This document shows positions 8,567-18,452 of a DNA stretch of 64,000 nucleotides, piece by piece. The stretch covers positions 62,001-126,000 of the forward strand of contig CAZRRO010000007.1 in NCBI GenBank assembly GCA_964602595.1, written 5' to 3'. The translations under genes and the position numbers were made by a program. How positions within the stretch are numbered: the stretch's first letter is position 1; each line of letters begins with the position of its first letter. The notes below the pieces were generated by a model. It saw nothing but the letters and a program-made list of their open reading frames with translations. It had not been told where the DNA came from and did no database searches. This stretch comes from CAIWAH01 sp964602595 (GTDB lineage Bacteria > Verrucomicrobiota > Verrucomicrobiia > Limisphaerales > UBA9464).

Positions 8567-9775
8567 ATGACCTACGACGTCATCATCATTGGCGGCGGCG
8601 CGGCGGGCCTATTCTGCGCCCGCACGGCGGGACAGCGGGGGCGCAAGGTGCTGTTGCTCGAGCACAATCCGCGGCTCGGGAACAAGATCCTGATTTCCGG
8701 CGGCGGCCGCTGCAATTTCACCAACCTGGGCGCGACGCCGGCCAACTACGTCACGAGCGGCAGTCCGCATTTCCTGAAGTCCGCGTTCGCGCGCTACACG
8801 CCGCAGGATTTCCTGAGCCTAGTGGAGCGGCACGGCATCGCGTGGCACGAGCGCAAGCACCGGCAACTGTTCTGCGACCACAGCTCGAAGCAGATCCTGC
8901 AATTGCTGGAGGACGAATGCGCGGACGGCAGCGTGGAATTTCGGCTAGGCTGCCGGGTGGCGTCGGTGCGCCGTCCAGGCGGCGCTGACGACGGCGAAGC
9001 GGGAGTGGGCCAAGGTTGGGAAGTCACGACCTCCGCGGGCACTTTCACCAGCACGGCGCTCGTGGTGGCGACTGGTGGGCTTTCATTTCCCAAGCTGGGC
9101 GCAACTCCGTTCGGTTACGAGCTTGCGACCCAGATGGGCCTCAAGCTCGTTCCGCTGCGTCCGGGACTGGTGCCCTTCACTTGGTCGCCCGCCGACCGGG
9201 AGCTCTTTGCCGGGCTCAGCGGCATCGCGTTCGAATGTTCGGTGAGCGGCCGGCCCGAGGCGCCGGCCTTCCGGGAAGCGGTCCTGTTCACCCACCGGGG
9301 GCTCAGTGGCCCGGCGATCCTCCAGATTTCCAGTCACTGGTCCGCTGGTGAAACCGTGCGGCTCAACGTGCTGCCGGACGCAGTTGTGCCGGAGCTCCTG
9401 GCCGCGAACCGGGCCGGTGGGCGCGAGGTGAAGACAGCCCTGCGGCAGGTATTGCCCGAACGATTCGTGCAGGCATGGAGCGCCCGGCACGGGACGACCA
9501 AGCCGATCGCCCACCTGACCAAGGGGGAAATTGAAACCATCACCCGGTCCTTACAGGCGTGGGAAGTCACCCCGGCCGGCGACGAGGGGTATCCCAAGGC
9601 CGAAGTCACCGTTGGCGGGGTGGACACCGGCGAGCTTTCGTCGAAGACGATGGAATGCCGGCGCGTGCCGGGATTGCATTTCATCGGCGAGGTCGTCGAT
9701 GTCACCGGCTGGCTCGGCGGCTATAATTTTCAGTGGGCTTGGGCCAGCGGGCATGCCGCCGGACAGGCGGTCTAG
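8567..9775 (+). CDS. HI0933/YhiN-family FAD-binding flavoprotein
   Basis: This 402-residue protein carries the dinucleotide-binding start VIIIGGGAAGLFCAR, the family signature GNKILISGGGRCNFTN, the second FAD motif ALVVATGGLSFPKLGATPFGY and the C-terminal GEVVDVTGWLGGYNFQWAWASG. The family is often named aminoacetone oxidase or YhiN; the true substrate is unknown. Its length is standard. It follows yacG by three bases and converges on the MFS gene. Confidence 0.92.
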   Translation: MTYDVIIIGGGAAGLFCARTAGQRGRKVLLLEHNPRLGNKILISGGGRCNFTNLGATPANYVTSGSPHFLKSAFARYTPQDFLSLVERHGIAWHERKHRQLFCDHSSKQILQLLEDECADGSVEFRLGCRVASVRRPGGADDGEAGVGQGWEVTTSAGTFTSTALVVATGGLSFPKLGATPFGYELATQMGLKLVPLRPGLVPFTWSPADRELFAGLSGIAFECSVSGRPEAPAFREAVLFTHRGLSGPAILQISSHWSAGETVRLNVLPDAVVPELLAANRAGGREVKTALRQVLPERFVQAWSARHGTTKPIAHLTKGEIETITRSLQAWEVTPAGDEGYPKAEVTVGGVDTGELSSKTMECRRVPGLHFIGEVVDVTGWLGGYNFQWAWASGHAAGQAV

Positions 9776-9784
9776 TGGACCGCT

Positions 9785-11017
9785 TCAAGGGCTGGCGGCG
9801 GAGTGTTCCAGGTGCTTTTCCTCCAGCCGCGAAAACCACGGCACGAGGCAAAGCAATCCGCCGATCACCCCGAGCGCCAAACTCAGCGAGCGGTCGGCCA
9901 TCAGGCCGGTCAGGGGATTGAAGAGGACGATGCCGAACGTCCGCACCATCGACGCGAAGGAAAGCACCGTGGCGCGTTTATCGGACGGGATCAGGGCGTT
10001 GAATTGGGCGGTGTAGATGGCGATCCGCGGCAGGCTGAAGGCAAAGGCGATGACAATCAGCGGCACGACCAACGGCACGGACCGGACAAAGCCAAGTGCC
10101 AGCATGGCTACGCCGGCCAGGACGGTGCTGAACAGCAACAGCCGCCGCCGGGAGCCGGCCCAACGGATCAGCGTGTCGACGTGAGTGAGGAACAGAATTT
10201 GCCCGACGCACGCGGTGGCATGGACCAGGCCGAGGAACTTCAGCGGGATGCCGGCCGCCAACGCCACCGGTTGGTAGAGCCAGATGATGGACCACGCCAA
10301 GGCGTTGGTGATCGCCAGTTCCAGGCTGAGCAGCCGGAGCACGGGATGCGTGGCGAAGTAGCGGCCGCCGTCCACGAGCAATCGGAAATAGGTCCGCCGT
10401 GACCGGGTTTCGGTGGCGGTGGGCACTTCCCGGAGCAACAGGGAAAGGACAAACACTAGCAGGGTTGGGATGGCGTAGGCCCGCATCGGCGCGGTGATGC
10501 CCCAATTTGCCGCGATCCAGGCGCCGGTCAGCGTGCCGACGTTGATGCCGATCAATTTGCACGCCTCAAGCCGGGAGAGCACTCGCACGGACGAACTTTC
10601 TTCGCCGGCCGCCTTCAGGCTGTCGTAGGCCAACGCTTCGTCGGCGCCCGAATGCAGCGTGAAGGCCGTGGCGAAAAGCAGCTCCGCGACCGCGAACCGG
10701 GCCCACGACGGGTTCGCCGAATACACCCATGCACCCACCGCGGCGACCAGGCCGCCGAGGGCCAGGGAAACCTTGCGGCCGAGAAAATCCGCGATGGTTC
10801 CGGTCGGCACCTCAAGCAGGAAACTGCACAGCATGAACCAAGCGTTTAGGTAGAAGACGTGCGACAGCTTCAGGCCGCCCCATTGGGTAAAGAACGCGAC
10901 CATCACCGCCGCGAAGAAGTGGGACCAGAACAGGACCCGGATGGCGTAAAGGAGCGGAATGTTCCGCCGAAAACGGGTGCCGTAAGCCACCGGAAGACTG
11001 GATGCAACCGAGCTCAT
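9785..11017 (-). CDS. MFS transporter
   Basis: This 410-residue protein has about 12 hydrophobic segments in two halves separated by a hydrophilic loop (about residues 195-215). The segment TGTIADFLGRKVSLALGG (about 72-89) matches the major facilitator motif A between helices 2 and 3. It most resembles drug- or unknown-substrate MFS proteins; nothing in the neighbourhood points to a substrate. The 219 bases behind its start (11018-11236) contain no gene I can support. Confidence 0.9.
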   Translation of the reverse strand: MSSVASSLPVAYGTRFRRNIPLLYAIRVLFWSHFFAAVMVAFFTQWGGLKLSHVFYLNAWFMLCSFLLEVPTGTIADFLGRKVSLALGGLVAAVGAWVYSANPSWARFAVAELLFATAFTLHSGADEALAYDSLKAAGEESSSVRVLSRLEACKLIGINVGTLTGAWIAANWGITAPMRAYAIPTLLVFVLSLLLREVPTATETRSRRTYFRLLVDGGRYFATHPVLRLLSLELAITNALAWSIIWLYQPVALAAGIPLKFLGLVHATACVGQILFLTHVDTLIRWAGSRRRLLLFSTVLAGVAMLALGFVRSVPLVVPLIVIAFAFSLPRIAIYTAQFNALIPSDKRATVLSFASMVRTFGIVLFNPLTGLMADRSLSLALGVIGGLLCLVPWFSRLEEKHLEHSAASP

Positions 11018-11236
11018 TGGTTGGGAAACGGATCGTTGGCGAATTCGGCGGCAAGCGGGTTAAAGACGCTGGCGAGCCCGAGCTCGGCGCCCGGGCTGGG
11101 CTGGGCACATCCGCCCGCACCTTCACGGTGAAAAGCCGGGCCCAGCGGGGTCAAGGCACCGCGGCGGACCGCCTGGTGGAGATTTGAATCGGAACCGCCG
11201 CGACCATGAGCGGTGTTGCGGTCCCGGGGCAGGGGC

Positions 11237-12298
11237 TTACTCCGCGTTGGGATAGCTGCCGAGCACCTTCACGAAGCTGCAATGCGCGCCGAGTTGTTCG
11301 ATGGCCTTGGCCACCTTTGGTGTCTCGGCGTGGCCGTCGCAGTCCACGAAGAAGAAGTATTCCCACGCCTTCCGCTTGCTGGGCCGCGACTCGATCTTGG
11401 TCATGTTGATCCGGTAACGGCGGAACGGGGCGAGCGCCTTGTGGAGCGCGCCCACGTCGTCGCGCACACTGAACATGATGCTGGTGCGGTCGGCGCCGCT
11501 GGGCGGGCTGCACTGCCGGCCGAGGACGAGGAACCGGGTGGCATTGGCCGCATTGTCCTGGATGTCGTGTTCCAACACCGGCACGCCGTATTGCTCGGCG
11601 GCCAGCACGCCGGCGATGGCGGCGGAACGTTTTTCCTTGGCCGCCAGTTCGGCAGAGCGGGCATTGGAACTAGTTTCCACCAGTTCCGCATGGGGTAGAT
11701 TCCGGTGAATCCAGCCGCGGCATTGGCCGAGCGTCTGAGGATGGACGTAAATGCGCTGGATGTCCTCGCGCTTGGCCTTGCTGACGAGGCAGTGCGAGAT
11801 GCGAAGGACAACCTGTGAAACCACCTTGAGATCGCTGTCTACGAACATGTCGAGCGTGTGGGTGACGACGCCCTCGGTCGAATTTTCGACCGGCACCACG
11901 CCGTAGTCGGCGCGGTGTTTGGACACCTCGCTGAACACGTCGGGAATCGTCTTCTGCGACGCGTAGCTCAGGCTGGAGCCGAAGCGCTTGATGGCGGCTT
12001 GGTGCGTGAAGGTCGCCTCCGGCCCGAGGTAAGCGATGGTCAGGGTCTTCTCCAGGGAGATCGCGCTCGACATCACCTCGCGGTAAATGGCGCGCAGGCC
12101 GTCGTTGGTGATCGGGCCGGCGTTCTTCTTGCAGACGCGGTCGAGCACGGCGCGCTCGCGGTGCGGCACGTAGATCTCGTCGCCGGCCTTCAGCTTGATC
12201 TGGCCGATTTCGAGGACGTGTCTGGTGCGTTCGTTGAGCAGTTTCACGATCTGCTCATCGAGGGCGTCAATCGCTTGCCGATGTTCCTGGAGGCTCAT
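11237..12298 (-). CDS. pheA: bifunctional chorismate mutase/prephenate dehydratase
   Basis: This 353-residue P-protein makes phenylpyruvate from chorismate. It has an AroQ-type chorismate mutase domain (residues 1-90, with R-x-H-V-L-E-I-G-Q-I-K), a prephenate dehydratase domain starting at IAYLGPEATFTHQAA and including the catalytic NATRFLVLGR, and an ACT domain with the phenylalanine-binding ESRPSKRKAWEYFFFVDC. I chose ATG 12298; a longer frame opens at 12334. Feedback inhibition by phenylalanine through the ACT domain is expected from the family. Confidence 0.95.
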   Translation of the reverse strand: MSLQEHRQAIDALDEQIVKLLNERTRHVLEIGQIKLKAGDEIYVPHRERAVLDRVCKKNAGPITNDGLRAIYREVMSSAISLEKTLTIAYLGPEATFTHQAAIKRFGSSLSYASQKTIPDVFSEVSKHRADYGVVPVENSTEGVVTHTLDMFVDSDLKVVSQVVLRISHCLVSKAKREDIQRIYVHPQTLGQCRGWIHRNLPHAELVETSSNARSAELAAKEKRSAAIAGVLAAEQYGVPVLEHDIQDNAANATRFLVLGRQCSPPSGADRTSIMFSVRDDVGALHKALAPFRRYRINMTKIESRPSKRKAWEYFFFVDCDGHAETPKVAKAIEQLGAHCSFVKVLGSYPNAE

Positions 12299-12373
12299 GG
12301 ACGGGCGCCATGATGCCCGGTCAACCGCCCGCATGCGAAGCCGGAAACTTCGGAGGTTTTCGATCGGCCGGGC

Positions 12374-13066
12374 TTACGGCCGTGGATCGGGTGGTTGGCG
12401 GGATGGGCGTTCGGCGGCAGCCGGTTCCGTTTCCCAGCGCAGCGGCGACGTGCGCCAGTCGTATTGGATGGCGAGGATACGCAGCACAAACGTGGCCCCG
12501 ACCCCCCAGACGGCGGCGGCCTCGGCCCCCAGTTGAAACTGCCGCAGCAGCAACACGAACAGGGCCGTGCCCGAGACGGTGGCCAGCACGTAGAATTGGC
12601 CGGCCTTGAACATCAGGGGTTCCTCTCGCGTGAGGATGTCCCGCACTGCGCCGCCGCCGGTCGCGTTGACCACCCCGACGAAGATCGCGGCCGGCGCGCT
12701 CAGGCCGGCCGCCAGGGACAGGCGGGCGCCGATGACGCCGTAGGCCGCCAGACCCAGTGCGTCGATCACGCTGAAGGCGAGGTTGAAGCTGTCGAGGCGC
12801 GCGCCGAACACGTAACCCACGGCGCAACCCGCACCGATCACCGGCAGGTAACGCCAATCGGTCAGGACCAGCGGCGGTCCCTGCTGGAGGAACAATCCGT
12901 CGCGCAGCAGGGCGCCGCCGACTCCGGTGACCAGCGCGAGGGCGAACACACCCACGACGTCGTAGTGCCGCCGGAGCGCGGCGATGGCGCCGGTGACGGC
13001 AAACACGAACGTGGCCGCGAGGTGAAACCACGCGGGCAGTTCGAGCAGGTTGGGGGCGCCGGGCAC
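12374..13066 (-). CDS. trimeric intracellular cation channel (TRIC)/UPF0126 family protein
   Basis: This 230-residue inner-membrane protein has seven hydrophobic helices arranged as two repeats, each with the family motif: VTGVGGALLRDGLF (about 46-59) and VVNATGGGAVRDIL (about 131-144). Known prokaryotic relatives form K+-permeable trimers. The last 25 residues are a Pro/Arg-rich cytoplasmic tail. It lies 13 bases after panC and 75 bases before pheA on the same strand. Confidence 0.92.
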   Translation of the reverse strand: MPGAPNLLELPAWFHLAATFVFAVTGAIAALRRHYDVVGVFALALVTGVGGALLRDGLFLQQGPPLVLTDWRYLPVIGAGCAVGYVFGARLDSFNLAFSVIDALGLAAYGVIGARLSLAAGLSAPAAIFVGVVNATGGGAVRDILTREEPLMFKAGQFYVLATVSGTALFVLLLRQFQLGAEAAAVWGVGATFVLRILAIQYDWRTSPLRWETEPAAAERPSRQPPDPRP

Positions 13067-13079
13067 GAAGGGAAGGGGG

Positions 13080-13940
13080 TTACAGCCGGCCGTTGTCGAT
13101 CAGGCGGGTTTTGCCGACGAACACCGCCAGCGCCATTTGGGTGCCGGGACGGACTGTGACCGCCGGTTCGAGGGTTTCCGGATCAAAAAACTCCACATAG
13201 TCCAGCCGCGCCGCTGGCCGAGTCTTCACCAGGCGCGTGACGGCCCGCTTCAGTTCGGTCGCGGCCACGGGTTGTTTCCGCACGGCCCGGCGGCACGCGG
13301 CGAGCGCCTCGGAAAGCACGAGGCCTTGCTGGCGTTCATCCGAATTGAGGTAGCTGTTCCGGGAACTCATCGCGAGGCCGTCGGGTTCCCGGCGCGTAGG
13401 CGCGACGACGACCTTCAGCGGGAAGTTCAAGTCTTGCGCCATGCGGCGGATGACGGCGGCCTGCTGCCAGTCCTTGGCCCCGAAGATCGCCACGTCGGGT
13501 AGCACGCAATTGAACAGCTTCGCCACCACCGTGGTGACGCCGCGGAAGTGGGTGGGGCGCGACACGCCTTCCATGCCCTGCGTCAGCCGTTCTTCCACGA
13601 CGTAGGTGGAGTAACCGCCTTCGGCCTTGCCGGGATACATGGCCGCATCCGAAGGCAGGAACACGGCGTCCACTCCCTCGGCTCGGCACAGGGCGTAGTC
13701 GCGCCGGAGGTCACGCGGATACTTGGCGAGGTCCTCGGTCGGGGCGAACTGGGTCGGGTTGACGTAAATGCTGAGCACGACCTTGCCCTGTGGGCCGACC
13801 CGGCGGCGGGCATCGCGGACGAGGCTCATGTGGCCGTCGTGGAGGAATCCCATCGTCGGCACGAAGCCGACGCGAGTTCCGGTGCGGCGCCAGCCCACGG
13901 CGGCGCGCTGCATGGCGGCGACGGTCTTGAACGTCTTCAC
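13080..13940 (-). CDS. panC: pantoate--beta-alanine ligase
   Basis: This 286-residue enzyme condenses pantoate and beta-alanine with ATP to give pantothenate. The nucleotidyltransferase motif is in VGFVPTMGFLHDGHMSLV; GAKDWQQAAVIRRM and the KMSKS-like MSSRNSYL segment are also present. It is first in a minus-strand run panC, TRIC-like, pheA. No other pan gene is in the window. Confidence 0.96.
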   Translation of the reverse strand: MKTFKTVAAMQRAAVGWRRTGTRVGFVPTMGFLHDGHMSLVRDARRRVGPQGKVVLSIYVNPTQFAPTEDLAKYPRDLRRDYALCRAEGVDAVFLPSDAAMYPGKAEGGYSTYVVEERLTQGMEGVSRPTHFRGVTTVVAKLFNCVLPDVAIFGAKDWQQAAVIRRMAQDLNFPLKVVVAPTRREPDGLAMSSRNSYLNSDERQQGLVLSEALAACRRAVRKQPVAATELKRAVTRLVKTRPAARLDYVEFFDPETLEPAVTVRPGTQMALAVFVGKTRLIDNGRL

Positions 13941-13980
13941 GGGCGGATGTTACCGCCGGCGGGCTGCGGGCTCACGTCAC

Positions 13981-14021
13981 AAAAAAGCCCGCGGCCGAAA
14001 AGGGGGACTTCGACCGCGGGC
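13981..14021 (-). terminator. rho-independent terminator of the RCC1-repeat gene
   Basis: On the minus strand, a 12-base stem with one mismatch (arms at 14010-14021 and 13987-13998, GCCCGCGG/CCGCGGGC core) is followed by TTTTTT (13981-13986). It sits 21 bases after the stop of the large secreted gene. Confidence 0.9.
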
Positions 14022-14041
14022 GAGGTTTAGTTTGAGGGAAA

Positions 14042-17000
14042 TCAGGGATTGGCCGCCGGCAATACCCGCAACAGACGCCAAACTTGGGCATCGCGGTTAC
14101 GCAGGCTGACAAAAACTTCCGTGAAACCGTTCAGGTTGGAGAACTGGGCCGACGGCCGCAGGGCCGTCTCGGTCCGCCAAGTCGTGAAATCCGTGGTCCG
14201 CTCCAGCCGCCACGTTTCGCCGCCCAAGGTGAAGAAGCGCAGCTTCAACGCATCGTAGGTCCGCACGGTGCCGTCGGCGGATTCGGTGGCCTTGGTCGGG
14301 TCGAATCCGGCCAGCAGTTCGGTCTGGTCATCCAGGCCGTCGCCGTCGGAATCGTTGCTGCCGGGATTCATGCCGAGGCTCACTTCGTGAGCGTCATCGA
14401 CGCCGTCGGAGTCCGCATCCACCGCAGTGTTGGCCGCCGCGATGTGGCCGCCGCCGACGGCGATGGCGGCGGTGGCTCCGAAGGCGTTAAGCCGGGCGGT
14501 GAGGTTCTCCGCGCCGGTGCCCCACACCGTGAACCGGCCGGTGGCTTCCCGGGCGATGGTGACGTTGTTGCCGGCGAGGATCGCGGTGATGCCGCCGAGG
14601 CCCGCGGGCACGTTGCCCTGGCCCTCCGCGTTGTTGCCCCAGCACACCACATTGCTGGACTGGGTGACGACTGCGGTATGTCCAAAGCCGGCGGCGATGG
14701 CCGCAACCGGAGGCAGGCCGGCCGGAACCGTGCTTTGGCCAAGCCGATTGTCGCCCCAGGCGACTACCGTGCCGTTGGCCCGCAGCGCGACGGAATGGAA
14801 GCGCCCGGCGGAAATGGCCACCACATCCTGAAGGCCCGGCGGCACCTGGGCTTGGCCGGCTTCATTCGCGCCCCATGCGAGGACGGTGCCATCGACGAGC
14901 AGCGCGAGGCTGTGGCTGCCGCCGGCCGCAATGGCGGTCGCCGGGAGATCTTGCAACGGCGGACTGGCCTGCCCGTAGGCATTGGAACCCCAGCCGACCA
15001 CTTCGCCATTGGCGCGCAGTGCCAGCGAATGCAGGCCGCCACCGGCGAGGGCGGTGACTTCGCTCAGGTCGCGCGGCACGTCGCATTGGCCCGCCGAATT
15101 GAGCCCCCAAGCCACCACGGATCCGTCCAAGCGCAGGGCCAACGTATGCCAGATGCCGGCGGCCAGGGATTGCACGCCGTCGAGGGTGGCCGACACGGTG
15201 GCCTGACCGAACTCGTTGTCGCCCCACGTCGCGACCGTGCCGAGCATCACCGGTTCGGGTGCGCCGACCTCCGGCAGGGGTTGGCCTTCGACCCGGTCCA
15301 AGGGCAGCAGCCGGTGGTGGTTCATTGCCGGGGTCGCGTTGGTCAGGATCCGCGTGATTCCCCGCCTTGGGACGTAGGGTGTCCAAAGGTTGGTCCATTC
15401 GGTCCCATCCGTGGAGCCCTGAAACTGGAAACGGGTCCGCCCGGACGCGAATATTTCCAATTCCACCGTTGGGATGGCGGCCAAGGAACCGCTGGGAGCT
15501 TCCGTCGCCACCGTGGGCGTAAAGCCGTTGAGGAGTTCCAGCACGTCGGTCAGGCCATCTTGGTCGGAATCCACGGCATTCGGATTGGATCCGACCCGGA
15601 CCTCAATCCCGTCGGACACCCCGTCCCTGTCCGAATCGGGTTCAAGTGGCCCGGTATTGCTGATGCGTTCATACGGGTCGTCCAAACCGTCGTTGTCGCG
15701 ATCCGGCACCCCGTCGATGCCGACAAAGTGGAAGAAGCCGCCGCTGATGCCGGCCGGCCGGGTGGTCGCCGGCGCCTGGATCAGGGCTGGGTCGCCAATC
15801 AGGCGCAGGACCCGATCAAGGGTGATGACGGCGGTCACGTTGTTGCCCGCGCCGATTTCCACCACCTTGGGCAGGTCGGCCGGGATGCTGGTCTGATTGG
15901 CGGAGTTGTCGCCCCAGGCAACCACGATGCCGTCCCGGCGCAGGGCGACCGAGTGGTCCGCACCCGCGGCGATGTCCACAATGTCCACCAGCAGGTCCGC
16001 GACGGCGGCGGTGCTGGATTGGCCCGCTTCGTTGCCGCCCCAGCAATGGACCGATCCATCCGTGCCGAGGGCTACCGTGTGATACATCCCGGCCGAGAGC
16101 TTGCGGATTGGCGGCAGGGACGCCGGCACGTTGGTCTGTCCGAACGTGTTGTCACCCCAGGCGATCACGGAGCCGTCGGCCAGCAAGGCCACGGAATGGA
16201 AATAGCCGGCGGCAATGGCGGTCACGTTCGTGAGACCGATGGGAAGGGTCGCCTGGCCGAACTGATTGGCACCCCACGCCATTACCGTCCCGTTGGTCCG
16301 CAGGCCCAGCAGGTGTCCCGAGCCCGAGGCCAGGCCGACCAGTCCGATGGCGTCGCGGGGAACGTCGGTCTGCCGGTAGCTGCTGTCGCCCCAGACGGAA
16401 ACCGAGCCGTCGGCCCGCAGGGCGGCGGAATGGAGGAATCCGGGGACGACTTGGAGGACGTTGGTCAGGTCCGCGGGCACGGTGCTCTGCCCGGCCACGT
16501 TGTTGCCCCACGCGATCGCCTTGCCCGTCAGGGGCAACGAGACTTTTGCCGCGGCCGGCAGGATGCGCACGGGCACGTCGTCGCTGGTCTGGGCGGACGC
16601 CAGGAGGGTCGCTTCCAGGTAGTAGGCGCCGCTATCCGCCAGCTTGGCGCCCAGCAAGACCAGGTTGAGGTTGGTCTGGGTTGGCAGGGCCTCGCCGCGC
16701 GCGAACCACTGGTAATTCACGAAGTTGGTGATGATCGTGATGTTGGTCCGGGTCTCCCCGGGTGTCGTGATCGCGCAGAGCTCGAAGGTGTCGGCCGCGC
16801 CGTCCCCGTCGGCATCGCAGCCGTCCAGTTCACCGTCGTCGTCGGTGTCCACCGGGGTGCCCTCGTAGACCGGAGGGATGTTGGTGATTTGAATGTTGGT
16901 CACCACGATGAAGTTGGTCAGGGCGGTGGGACGGATGATCAGCGTTTCGCCGAGCAGGCGGAGGTGGCGATTCGTGCTCAGCAGGAAAAGTGGATACTTG

Positions 17001-17278
17001 TCCCGGGCCTTGGGGTCCGTGCGCAGGTTGTATTCCTGGCCGTCGTTGAAGCCGTCGCCGTCGGTGTCCGGTTTCGTCGGGTCGGTGCCTAGGCGCAGTT
17101 CCTGGAAGTCTGACAAGCCGTCCTTGTCCAGGTCCGGTCCGGGCAAGGGCGGCGGGGTCGAGGCCAGCGCGGCAAAGGCGGGCTCGGACGGCCAGAGGGT
17201 GGGGGTTGCCACGGTGAGATCCGCCGCGGCGTGGCAGATCACCGCGCCGGCGGCGAGGAGCAGGAGGAGGTTTTTCAT
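14042..17278 (-). CDS. large secreted protein with two seven-repeat RCC1 propellers and TSP3-like calcium repeats
   Basis: This 1078-residue protein starts at ATG 17278 (signal peptide MKNLLLLLAAGAVICHAAA; GGGGAT about 10 bases upstream). In order: Asp-rich thrombospondin type 3-like repeats (about 48-90 and 143-165), an Ig-like region (about 170-243), seven short RCC1 repeats of about 39 residues (252-523; pattern VxAWGxNxxGQxxVPxxLxxV then AAGxxHSxALxxDG), more TSP3-like repeats (about 524-590), a beta domain, seven further RCC1 repeats (679-950), TSP3-like repeats (953-990) and a C-terminal LERTTDFTTW domain typical of exported verrucomicrobial proteins. RCC1 repeats form seven-bladed propellers, so two complete propellers are expected. 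The ligand is unknown. Confidence 0.9.
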   Translation of the reverse strand: MKNLLLLLAAGAVICHAAADLTVATPTLWPSEPAFAALASTPPPLPGPDLDKDGLSDFQELRLGTDPTKPDTDGDGFNDGQEYNLRTDPKARDKYPLFLLSTNRHLRLLGETLIIRPTALTNFIVVTNIQITNIPPVYEGTPVDTDDDGELDGCDADGDGAADTFELCAITTPGETRTNITIITNFVNYQWFARGEALPTQTNLNLVLLGAKLADSGAYYLEATLLASAQTSDDVPVRILPAAAKVSLPLTGKAIAWGNNVAGQSTVPADLTNVLQVVPGFLHSAALRADGSVSVWGDSSYRQTDVPRDAIGLVGLASGSGHLLGLRTNGTVMAWGANQFGQATLPIGLTNVTAIAAGYFHSVALLADGSVIAWGDNTFGQTNVPASLPPIRKLSAGMYHTVALGTDGSVHCWGGNEAGQSSTAAVADLLVDIVDIAAGADHSVALRRDGIVVAWGDNSANQTSIPADLPKVVEIGAGNNVTAVITLDRVLRLIGDPALIQAPATTRPAGISGGFFHFVGIDGVPDRDNDGLDDPYERISNTGPLEPDSDRDGVSDGIEVRVGSNPNAVDSDQDGLTDVLELLNGFTPTVATEAPSGSLAAIPTVELEIFASGRTRFQFQGSTDGTEWTNLWTPYVPRRGITRILTNATPAMNHHRLLPLDRVEGQPLPEVGAPEPVMLGTVATWGDNEFGQATVSATLDGVQSLAAGIWHTLALRLDGSVVAWGLNSAGQCDVPRDLSEVTALAGGGLHSLALRANGEVVGWGSNAYGQASPPLQDLPATAIAAGGSHSLALLVDGTVLAWGANEAGQAQVPPGLQDVVAISAGRFHSVALRANGTVVAWGDNRLGQSTVPAGLPPVAAIAAGFGHTAVVTQSSNVVCWGNNAEGQGNVPAGLGGITAILAGNNVTIAREATGRFTVWGTGAENLTARLNAFGATAAIAVGGGHIAAANTAVDADSDGVDDAHEVSLGMNPGSNDSDGDGLDDQTELLAGFDPTKATESADGTVRTYDALKLRFFTLGGETWRLERTTDFTTWRTETALRPSAQFSNLNGFTEVFVSLRNRDAQVWRLLRVLPAANP

Positions 17279-17570
17279 CGGCAATGATCCCCGCCGGACA
17301 CTTGGAATTGAGAGCTTCGGATCGGAAGCTCGCCGGCTCCAGGCAGGCGGACAGGGAGGCCGAAAAGCTATGCAAGTCCCTTGCCGGCCGCCTAACAATT
17401 TTGTGCCGATTTGGCGCCAAAATCCGGGGTGAATGGATCCCATGTTGGCGGGCCATGCCGCCATGCGGGCGGTTCCCCGTCCCGCTTGGCAATTCCCGCC
17501 GGCGCCTGAGATTGTCGTGGATTCCTGCGGGGTGGTTGACTCCGTTGGCCGTCGGCCGACAGGGTCGGGG

Positions 17571-18452
17571 ATGCCTGTTCCGTCACGCTGGTTTGGTCTC
17601 CTATTGTTTCAATTTTTGCTCACACCAGTCATCGGCGCCGAGGCTCCATTTCCGGGCGCGCAGTCGGAGTGGTCGGGGTTCCGTCGCTACGATTTCGAGG
17701 TGGCGGGCAAGCCGGCCCTGGTGGTCGCGCCGAAGGTTGCCGCACCGGGGCGCCCGTGGGTCTGGCACGGCGAGTTCTTCGGCCACAAACCCAAGCCGGA
17801 CGAAGCGCTGCTCGCCCGGGGCTGCCACGTCGTTTACTTGGCCGTGCCCGACATGCTGGGTTCACCCGCGGCGGTCCGGTATTGGGATGCATTTTACGCC
17901 GAGCTGACCGGCAAATTTGGTTTTGCCCCCAAGGCGGCGCTGGTCGGACTCAGCCGTGGCGGTCTTTACTGCTACAACTGGGCGGCCGCGAACCCGACGA
18001 AGGTGGCCTGCCTGTATGGCGACGCACCGGTGTGCGATTTCCGGAGCTGGCCGGGCGCCTTCGGCCAGGGCAAACGCAGCGACCGCGATTGGCAGTTGGT
18101 GCTCACGCAATACGGCTTCAAGTCCGATGCCGAAGCCCGGGCTTATCTGGCCAATCCGGTCGACAATCTTGCGCCCCTGGCCGCGGCCAAGGTGCCGTTG
18201 CTCCACGTGTTTGGGGATGCCGACGAGGTAGTGCCTTGGGAGGAGAACACGGGCGCGGTCGCGGAGCGGTATCCGAAGCTCGGTGGAAGCGTCACCCTGA
18301 TCCGCAAACCGGGCGTGAAGCATCATCCGCACGGGCTGGAAGATCCAACACCGATCGTGGAATTTATCTGGGAGCACACTGCCAATGCTGAGGCCAAGGC
18401 ATGGTGGGCTAACCGCAGCCAGATTCCTCCGGTGTCGCCCCCGCCGCTTTGA
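17571..18452 (+). CDS. secreted alpha/beta hydrolase
   Basis: This 293-residue protein starts at ATG 17571, giving a signal peptide (FGLLLFQFLLTPVIGAEA). The hydrolase core has the nucleophile elbow VGLSRGGLYCYNWA, the acid in VFGDADEVVPWEEN and a His in VKHHPHGLEDP. A D-W rich segment (PVCDFRSWPGAFG) follows the elbow. It resembles exported esterase-like proteins of Verrucomicrobia and Planctomycetes; the substrate is unknown. It is divergent from the RCC1-repeat gene across 292 bases with no clear promoter. Confidence 0.85.
   Translation: MPVPSRWFGLLLFQFLLTPVIGAEAPFPGAQSEWSGFRRYDFEVAGKPALVVAPKVAAPGRPWVWHGEFFGHKPKPDEALLARGCHVVYLAVPDMLGSPAAVRYWDAFYAELTGKFGFAPKAALVGLSRGGLYCYNWAAANPTKVACLYGDAPVCDFRSWPGAFGQGKRSDRDWQLVLTQYGFKSDAEARAYLANPVDNLAPLAAAKVPLLHVFGDADEVVPWEENTGAVAERYPKLGGSVTLIRKPGVKHHPHGLEDPTPIVEFIWEHTANAEAKAWWANRSQIPPVSPPPL

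Noticed and set aside
14084..17092. Long plus-strand open frame (about 1000 codons) opposite the RCC1-repeat gene
   Set aside because: It is an antisense shadow of a GC-rich gene: the opposite strand has two regular RCC1 repeat blocks and a signal peptide, while this frame is Gly/Arg/His-rich without domain structure.
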